Shown here: in pieces, positions 57,240 through 64,000 of the stretch
How the letters are laid out: each line of letters begins with the position of its first letter
Position numbering within the stretch: position 1 is the first letter of the stretch
Assembly: GCA_019059635.1 (NCBI GenBank)
Contig: JAGVRJ010000007.1
Coordinates: forward strand, 1,922,001 to 1,986,000
DNA length: 64,000 nucleotides
Direction of reading: 5' to 3'
From: Proales similis
Taxonomy: Eukaryota; Rotifera; Eurotatoria; Ploima; Proalidae
Made by a program: the position numbers and the translations under genes
Notes under the pieces: model-generated
The model's database searches: none
What the model was told of the DNA's origin: nothing
What the model saw: only the letters and a program-made list of their open reading frames with translations

Positions 57240-58214
57240 CTAAACGTACCAGACGACAAAGTCGCCGAAATTGACAAAGTTGGGATCAGATGCCATCGAT
57301 GGCAAGATCGAGTTCAGCATCGAGTTTCTCTCTTGGTGTCGTGGCGCCGCGTGAAATCTGCTCTTGAACTCATTGTCCCGAACGAGAACATTTTTGTACT
57401 TGGCGTTTAGACTGGAAGTGCGCGGCAGTCGTCGCTCGTGGCGTGCTCGTTTGGCCTTAGACAAGCCAGTAGGCTGTGAGCGTCCCGTTGCGCTTCTCTT
57501 GTTTCGCTCGGCTGAGTTGGTCGAGATGGCCGATCGCGTGCTCGATCGCTTATAGTCGCTGTGACTTGCTTCACTTTTTCGCTCGTCCATCATTCGAGTG
57601 CTTGAAAGCAAATTGGAGGCGTCGAGCCACGAGTCAATTGACGAAGACGAGCGACTGCTACTGCTCGGAGTAGATCGGTCGCAACAAGTGCAGCAGGACG
57701 CACATTCCGAGCAGATGGACTGAGTGCAAGAGTCGAGATGGCAAGAGCCGCTCGATCCACGGCTTTGGTTGTGTGCTGCTTGCTCGTTGGCGACCAGCGA
57801 CGAAGAGCTTGACGATGAGCTCGACGTCGACAACGACATTGACGTGGACATGGTCAAATCGAATTGAGCGCGCTGTCGTCTCAGAGTGCTGTTGTGCATT
57901 TTTCTTTTTCTATGTGAGATCGCTGCAGAGTTTGAGGAGGCAAGCAGAGTTCGCGAATGAGATGAGTGCTCGTCTCGATGATACACTCGCAATTTATACG
58001 AGTCGATGAACTTGCTAATATTTTTGTTAGCGAGCAGTTTGCGTCGAGTAACTCGTGAATTCGCGACCAACTCTCCTAATTTGTTCTGCAGTCTTAGAGC
58101 CGAGCGACGGCCTAGCACACTCATCGACAACTGTTTGCTAATGAGCTTATCGGCTCGCTTTCTTCTTCTAATTTTATCCAATGGACAGCGCACACCAGCG
58201 ACTAGTTCACTCAT
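57240..58214 (-). CDS. Unrecognised intronless gene, basic Ser-rich protein
   Basis: A 324-codon ORF with a true ATG. The protein is basic and Ser-rich. It has an Arg/Lys-rich start (CPLDKIRRRKRADKLISKQL), a nine-Ser run, a Cys cluster (SICSECASCCTCC) near residue 170, a second basic stretch (SKAKRARHERRLPR), and an ordered-looking C terminus ending SDPNFVNFGDFVVWYV. The last residues form a possible class II PDZ-binding motif. I match it to no family. Support for a real gene is strong: a TATAAA lies about 450 bp upstream, and the roughly 420 nt between the likely start site and this ATG contain no other ATG. Basic segments suggest a nuclear or membrane-cortex location, but that is a guess. 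Confidence 0.7.
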   Translation of the reverse strand: MSELVAGVRCPLDKIRRRKRADKLISKQLSMSVLGRRSALRLQNKLGELVANSRVTRRKLLANKNISKFIDSYKLRVYHRDEHSSHSRTLLASSNSAAISHRKRKMHNSTLRRQRAQFDLTMSTSMSLSTSSSSSSSSSLVANEQAAHNQSRGSSGSCHLDSCTQSICSECASCCTCCDRSTPSSSSRSSSSIDSWLDASNLLSSTRMMDERKSEASHSDYKRSSTRSAISTNSAERNKRSATGRSQPTGLSKAKRARHERRLPRTSSLNAKYKNVLVRDNEFKSRFHAAPRHQERNSMLNSILPSMASDPNFVNFGDFVVWYV

Positions 58215-58640
58215 TCTCTGCGTTCGCTCGATTCTCTTTCGTCAGTTTGCTCTGTTCTATTCGTCTGCCAGCTAGAGAGGCAACTCCTGGAGTCCTGGAT
58301 GGACAACAACAAAGGCGACGACTACTACTATATTGAGCAGCGGAAGCGGCCTCTAAACACGCTTTGTGTGAACTCGACGACGAGTAAATTTCTTTTCTTT
58401 TGATCGACAAGAACGCTGATTCGTCCTTCGATTGAGAACGTCCTGTGATAGTCGGCTCTCAAGTATGCTGCTTGGACTGAGGGGGATGTCCTGCTTTGAT
58501 GGTGAATGCTCGCTCACGAGAGATACGCTTCGGTCTATCTGTGTGTTGGCCTTGTCTCTGTGCAGCTCCAATATTTGGTCACGTCCGAGCTGATAATTCA
58601 ATTTGGCCTTCTTTTTATCGTGTCTATCTTTGTATCTGAA
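58215..58640 (-). other. ATG-free 5' leader of the 57-kb gene
   Basis: On the minus strand these roughly 420 nt contain no ATG, as expected of a leader kept free of upstream starts. An open frame through 58353-58601 lacks a Met codon and ends in a stop, so it is not counted as coding, although a spliced upstream exon cannot be ruled out. Confidence 0.5.
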
Positions 58641-58663
58641 AAATGCTTTTTAATGCTCAATGG

Positions 58664-58669
58664 TTTATA
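58664..58669 (-). promoter_or_regulatory. TATA box of the 57-kb gene
   Basis: TATAAA on the minus strand, followed about 25-30 nt later by a pyrimidine-rich TTTTTCAG stretch that could hold the start site. Confidence 0.45.
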
Positions 58670-61600
58670 TCGTTCAGCAGCGCAAATACTCAATATTGAG
58701 CCAAAGTCTATCTGTAATCAGCGTTACATTTAACACTCTCGCTGGCTCAATTATCACTCTCCGCGCACACACACACCCGAATGTGTATCTGTATGCAGAG
58801 TTGAAATTTATTATCTCGTGCGAGCAAACCAGACGGGATGGGATGGTCTGTTTATAGCACCTTTGAGATTGCCACAAACATCGCCACCATGGACCATCAC
58901 AACTGCTGCTGCCTAAATCATCAGGGCCACAGCCCATCTCTCACACTCTCGCAGACACACCTTCACACATTGGACGCTGATGGTGATCATCATCATCATC
59001 GTCGTCGTCGTCGTCGATGAGTGGACAGCAGCAATCACCTCTTTGTGTCCAGCTAATGATTAGTTGAGAAAATTAAACATTTTATTCGACTCGGCAACGT
59101 TGAATCCACAAGTTTTCACAAATCAAGAGCCTTGCAGCTCTTGAATAAATCAGACACTGCCAGGAGGGCCAGATTTAGAGTCGAGTCGATGAGCGTGGAG
59201 TTCATGCTGCTTGATCTGGGGATTAGACAAAGACGATTGGTAGGCACGCAGAGAGAGAGAGAGAGATAATCCGCTCACTGTCTGAACCGCGCAGACGAGA
59301 ATCTGAAATGCTGGATTAGAGTGACAGGTGTGTGTGTGTGTCACTTTTATATAATTCGACGGTGGTTGGCCGAACGAGCAAACGAGCGGTGATAAGTGGA
59401 GTGAATGAAAGCGGCGTCTTGATTAAAGCAGCGATATCAATTTACAAGCAGCAGCAGCGAGAAAGTTGCTCGGCTAATTAGAATATCACAGGAGACTGGA
59501 CCAAGACTGCGATTACTATCTTTGAAAGGCGGCCGTGAAGCCAAGCGTGCATTTGGGCTTAACTTGTTTACACTCAGGTGCAGTCTCCTAGTAACACGGT
59601 GGCTAGTCTTCCACCACACACTTGATTAGGCACGCATCATTCTGATTAATATTTTAATTAGACACGCGGCAATCGTCGACGCTCGCTTTCATCTTGCCAG
59701 TGGCCGTCCGAATGCAAACTAGCCCTCCTGACTGCTCCGCTACTCGCCAAATCTGACCCGTTCTATTCAGGACACACTTTGAAAACAGACTTGCCAAGCC
59801 ACAAACTCTGGCAGACTGAGCTCGTGCTGCTCTCAATTGACTTGCCTGGACCGGTCAAATGTTCACTCTGAATGCTGAGGCACCCATCTCACCGAGTTTT
59901 GATCAGATATTTAACGTAATTGCTGATTACACGTGCACCACTCTCCTGTAGTGTTTTGTCAAACAAGTAGTAATTAACTACAGTGCGTAGGCCGCCCGGC
60001 ACGGTCTCGCCAACTTGGTTGGACAGGGTTGGCAGCTCGGTCTGTGGCGGACGAATCCGGATTTCCGGACGGCCGAGTCGCTCGGGGACACAGTGCACTA
60101 TCAAATTGATAAATTATTTATTTTCATAGCCGTTGTATAATAAACGAGGACTCATGTAATCAATGACGAGCCTCGAGATGATGATGATGAAGATGGTGAA
60201 GATGCCACGCAGATGATTAGTGTGCCACACCGGAAGGTGTTTTATTTGTTACTGCTGAACACGGGGCCATTGCGTAATTATCAATCATGCTGCCAATGCT
60301 GCTGACTGGCCGGCTGCGCGGTTGTTAATATTCTGCGAGCGGACCGTGGGCGCCATTTCAGATATAAATCTCGTCGACCTATCAAATCAAGAGCGTGTGG
60401 CGCGGCAACACCATCAGATTACAGACGCGAATAAAGGTTGTCCGTGTAGAGTCCTCGTGCCCGCGGCTACGTTCGAGCCACAGTTGTGCCTCTGATCGGC
60501 TTGCTTCTGCCAGTCGGACAATCGGGCGCTTTTTATATCGGCCAGAGCGATCTGCTTGTTTCCAGTAAACATTCGATGGTCACAATTGATTCGAAATAAT
60601 TAATGCTCGCCTAACAATTGTCATTGAGCAACTTATCATTTTCGAACAATCGACTCGCAGCGCATGCTCGTCATTAAGCACTTCCTTAATAGCGCTCAGG
60701 GCCATTTCTCAATTCGAATAAATGATTTTCTATTTCGCTTCCTGATTTTTAAATGCCAGCCGGATTTTCAACTGCTTGCCAAACTCGGCAAGATGACGCA
60801 GTGCACTCGGAACGGGCTCCGATTCTCGCCCTCTTTATCGTCAGATCTAACCTTTGCCTGTTGTCAAAATGACCACCAAGCACCAACGAGATCAAATTGC
60901 TCGAGGGACGGGTCCAGAAGAACGGACAAGGCAGAGGGCCAGCGAGAAGAAGGGGCATACTGGTGAAATAGAGGCAGAGGCGCACTCAGGCAGGAACAAG
61001 GGATTGATGATGAAAGCGACCAGGGCTAGTCCGATGCCAAAGTGGAATAGCCACTGGAGAGCCCTAAATCAACTAGCTCGGCCATATGTTCAAGTCTGGC
61101 TTCTGGCCTCGGTTCTGCTTATTCACTGCAAATTTGATATGTACTCTCAGGCGAGATGGGTCAGCTCATAAATCATCGTTTTGATCATCGGACGTTCAAG
61201 ACGGTGCCGCACACGGACTGCTGCCAGGCACTTTGGTAGTCAGACGGTTTTGCCGCCGAGTGAATGAGAATAGATAAGGGAAAATAGAGGCAAACAGAGC
61301 GAAATAATGGGCCAATCAGCGCACTCACAACCACTCCCTTCTATTCTTGTCATAATTCATGCAAATCGGTCGACTGGCCGTCGGGCCGTTGATTCTAAAT
61401 CGCAGTTTAAGGTGTTTAAAAGCACAAAGGCGCTGCCGCCACTCTTGCGCAAAAATAGAAGCAACCGGTTCGAGCGGCCCATCGACGCTTCCTCTTATTT
61501 TAGATCGCACCTGATCTGCTCACAGGGGCAGTGAGCAGTCAGCGCGAAGGAGTAACGGATTCGGCCGAGATGGGTTTGGTCGCACAAGTGTGTGTTTCTT

Positions 61601-61836
61601 TCAAAGAGGATTGACCCAGTTCAAAAATAGCAGCCGCAGCCCTTTTGCTCTATTTTACATGGACCAAGCAGGCCTGACTTGTTTGCGCCTCAATTAGTCC
61701 TCGACTCGTTCGTGAGCAGTTGCCCAGTTCAACATTGGTCTGGCCGACGGCCAATAGGCCGCCTGGCGCATTATAATCTTTTCCATAATGAAACAAGAAA
61801 TAATTTATTTAGTCGATTGCAACTACGTCAACGTCA

Positions 61837-61870
<34 letters not shown>

Positions 61871-62617
61871 GAATGAACATACTCATCTGCCCGTTGCTAT
61901 TATTCAAATTTATTTCTCATAATAATCGGGCGCTCTTTTTGCGCAGAAGTATATTTTAATTACGGACATTCATTTTGATAGATGCTCATAATGCGGGCCG
62001 ATTTGGTCGTCACCATTTGCATCTATTCGATTGCGTTCTAATATTTGGGTCCTTGGCGCCATCGCACTTTGCCTCCATCTGAATGGCTTGTCCAGGCCAA
62101 TTTTAGCCTCTGCGGCCTATCCACCACTTTGAGTGTCTATTTCTGTGCGCAAGTGTCGGCGCGACGAGCAAAGGAGAGTGAATGAGTGAAGGGCTTGTGT
62201 CAGGCGCTCGGTACATTTAAGGCAAAGAAGCGCGGAGAGGTTGTTGTTTCTCGTTGCTCGTACGTCACCTCGTCTATTCAAAGTCAACTCAGCTTGTCAT
62301 CAAGTCACTCTGAACGAAAGAAAGTACAAGCAGAACAATGGAGCGAGAAATTGAATGAAACAAAAATTTGAACGAATCAGACACCCAAATGAATGAATGA
62401 ATGAACGAGTGCCGAATTCAAGTCACTGAAGGCAGTCGCAAAACAAAACTTGTTCAATTCGAATTCTAATCTTCTCTTTGTTCTCGTCTAGAAGCCGCTT
62501 CTTTTTCAACTCTGAAACAAGCCGCTGGAAGAGAAGACCGAAGGTCAATCAAAACCTAAAGAAAAGACGTTCGAGAGCCAAAAAGCCAACAAAACTAGAA
62601 GCAAACAAGAAGCGAAA
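58670..62617. other. Non-coding region between the 57-kb gene and BNIP3
   Basis: The region is about 4 kb. It contains repeat tracts at 58995-59016 (CAT/CGT triplets), 59247-59265 (GA) and 61840-61868 (GA). A CpG-richer patch at 59990-60100 stands out. The last few hundred bases hold the BNIP3 promoter and 5' UTR; a CTCGTCTAG at about 62491 could be a UTR splice acceptor. No further gene is seen. Confidence 0.5.
61840..61868. repeat. (GA)n microsatellite, 29 bp
   Basis: Longest uninterrupted GA run in the window. Confidence 0.9.
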
Positions 62618-63631
62618 ATGACAACCACTCCGACGGAGACCACAATTACGCCGCCTTCGACGCCCGTGATCCGTTTGCCTGCGGACATGAACGATCAACT
62701 GAACGACTCTTGGTGCGAGCTGCAGTACAAGAGCGGCTGCAGCTCGGCCGGATCGATCGGCCGACTCAATCATTCGGTGAATCCGGAGATGCTGGAGAAG
62801 CTGCTGAACGAAGCGCAAAAGGAGGCGGCCAATCAGTCGCCCAAGCACATTTCGCCGGTCAGCTCGACTCCGCTCTTTTCAGACTCAAAGCCGGAGGTGA
62901 GCAGCGACAGTCCGAGTCCAGTTGTAAAAAGCGCCAGTCGAGTTGGCTCAAGCGGCGAGCTGAGCGGCAGCAAAGACGATTCGTTTGTCGAATTCGGCCA
63001 GGACGAGATCGAATGTAGTCAGACAGTAGAGTGCGCCAACTGCAAGCGGCAGCGAGAGCAGATTGAAATGCTGCTCAAGAAGCAGATGAGCAATGAAAAG
63101 TTCATGATCAAATTGCGCAATGAATACGAGGACAAGCTGCTGCTCAACAAATCGTTCGACCTCTCTTCCACTCCGTTCAAAGAGCACTCGGGCTCGTCGA
63201 GTCCACTGTCCAAAGCATTCGGAGCAGCAAGCCAAGTGCCCTACGCGACCAACTCTGGTCAAGATTGGATGAAATATTGGTCAAGTCGGCCGCAAATGCA
63301 GCCGCCCAAGTAAGCCTCCTCTGTTCTGCTTGCTCGATTACTGTCTGTCATTGACTGGTTCACTTTCGCGTAGAGAATGGAATCTCGTGCATCCATCCAA
63401 CAGTGTTCGTTCGAGCGTCCAAGAGGAAAAGGTTAGCAGCAGCCAGCTGAGTATCGGAAAGCTCATATTCACCCACATGGCCAGTCTGATTCTGGGCGCC
63501 ACTCTGTAAGTGTCGTCTCTCTCTCGTCGACAGATCTATTCACTTCTAACCGCTCTTCTCTTTGTCAATTCAGAATGTTTCTGATGCTAAAACGCCACTT
63601 GAACAACAAGAACTCGATCTATTTCGTCTGA
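62618..63631 (+). CDS. BNIP3: BNIP3/NIX mitophagy receptor
   Basis: Three exons, 62618-63309, 63374-63505 and 63574-63631; 293 residues. The N-terminal LC3-interacting motif is WCEL (residues 32-35, in NDSWCELQ), matching WVEL of BNIP3. NPEMLEKLLNEAQKEA corresponds to the helix after it. Near residue 215 comes the BH3-like/linker block DWMKYWSSRPQMQPPKEW, which mirrors human DWVSDWSSRPENIPPKEF. The tail anchor IFTHMASLILGATLMFLMLK keeps the His and the small-residue face used for dimerisation, followed by basic residues. BNIP3 sits in the outer mitochondrial membrane, binds LC3/GABARAP proteins and directs mitochondria to autophagy. A CxxC in ECANCKRQREQIEMLL opens a coiled segment not typical of the human protein. 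The ATG at 62618 is the first in frame. Confidence 0.95.
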
Positions 63632-64000
63632 GGAGGCCATCCACAACAGACATGTTTAATCCAATTCTATATATACAGCAAAACACACAAAGAACCAATG
63701 TTTGACCAATTGAATGAGAACAACTCTCAATACGAACGGATCGATTGCGTTCCATATATTCCTTGACACTAATCGTAAATTTAACTTGCTTGTTTGTTTG
63801 TTTACCTATTCGGCCAATGTCTTTATACACACTGTTTGCGCTCTTTTTCCCTGCTATTTGAAAGCAACAAAAATATCATAAAAAACACTCGGCAATTATT
63901 GTCTCTTTTCTATTCTTGAGTCCGCTGTTCTCTCGCTTGCTATTTGGCCTGTGCGGCCACACAGACAACCAATGAATCTTGAATGGCAAACTTTTTCAAA
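63632..64000. other. 3' flank of BNIP3
   Basis: An AT-rich 3' UTR and flank. No canonical AATAAA is seen near the stop, and no gene. Confidence 0.4.

Noticed and set aside
58353..58601. Open frame upstream of the 57-kb gene
   Set aside because: It contains no ATG and sits between a TATA box and the first ATG, so a 5' leader is the simpler reading, though splicing cannot be excluded.
1..64000. CRISPR arrays, bacterial operons, viral or retroelement genes
   Set aside because: No spaced direct repeats, no reverse transcriptase or integrase motifs and no phage genes were found. The window is ordinary nuclear animal DNA apart from the Tc1 fragment.

Overview
This window is nuclear DNA from a bilaterian-type animal. 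The genes are split by GT-AG introns. Several are animal-specific families: the TALE homeobox gene Meis/homothorax, BNIP3, a dematin-like villin-headpiece pair, a TRPA-like channel, a Ly6 protein and a rhodopsin-like GPCR. Most introns are very short, often 45-80 bp, while Meis has introns of 400-700 bp. Housekeeping genes sit 150-340 bp apart, so this is a compact genome. I cannot name the species. There are no bacterial or viral genes.

Layout: 1-2672 is non-coding flank. Meis/homothorax occupies 2673-7780 (minus). A gene desert of about 9 kb (7781-16675) follows. A compact housekeeping block runs 16.85-28.6 kb: MOK kinase (+), then on the minus strand riboflavin kinase, mitochondrial ribosomal protein bL9m, the HEAT-repeat trafficking protein HEATR5 and a Ly6/three-finger GPI-type protein. 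From 29.0-34.7 kb, eleven exons join into one 1700-residue type I membrane protein with cadherin-like and EGF-like modules. A Tc1-type transposase DNA-binding fragment lies at 35.36-35.71 kb. A single 5.6 kb exon at 36.1-41.8 kb encodes about 38 leucine-rich repeats fused to a TRPA-like six-helix channel. Two tandem dematin-like genes (42.3-46.5 kb) and an orphan GPCR (48.7-50.2 kb) follow. The rest is mostly non-coding, with an unrecognised intronless gene at 57.2-58.2 kb and BNIP3/NIX (+) at 62.6-63.6 kb.

The strongest candidate for something undescribed is the LRR-TRP channel. Its pre-S1 segment, pore and S6 look like the TRPA family, but the ankyrin repeats expected upstream are replaced by a very regular array of 24-residue leucine-rich repeats. 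The neighbouring cadherin/EGF-like receptor, with a poly-cysteine membrane anchor and a CxxC...CxxC tail, is a second unfamiliar architecture. Exon boundaries were worked out by hand from splice sites and reading phase. Every joined CDS except the weak ORFs gives a whole number of codons, which supports the models but does not replace transcript data.
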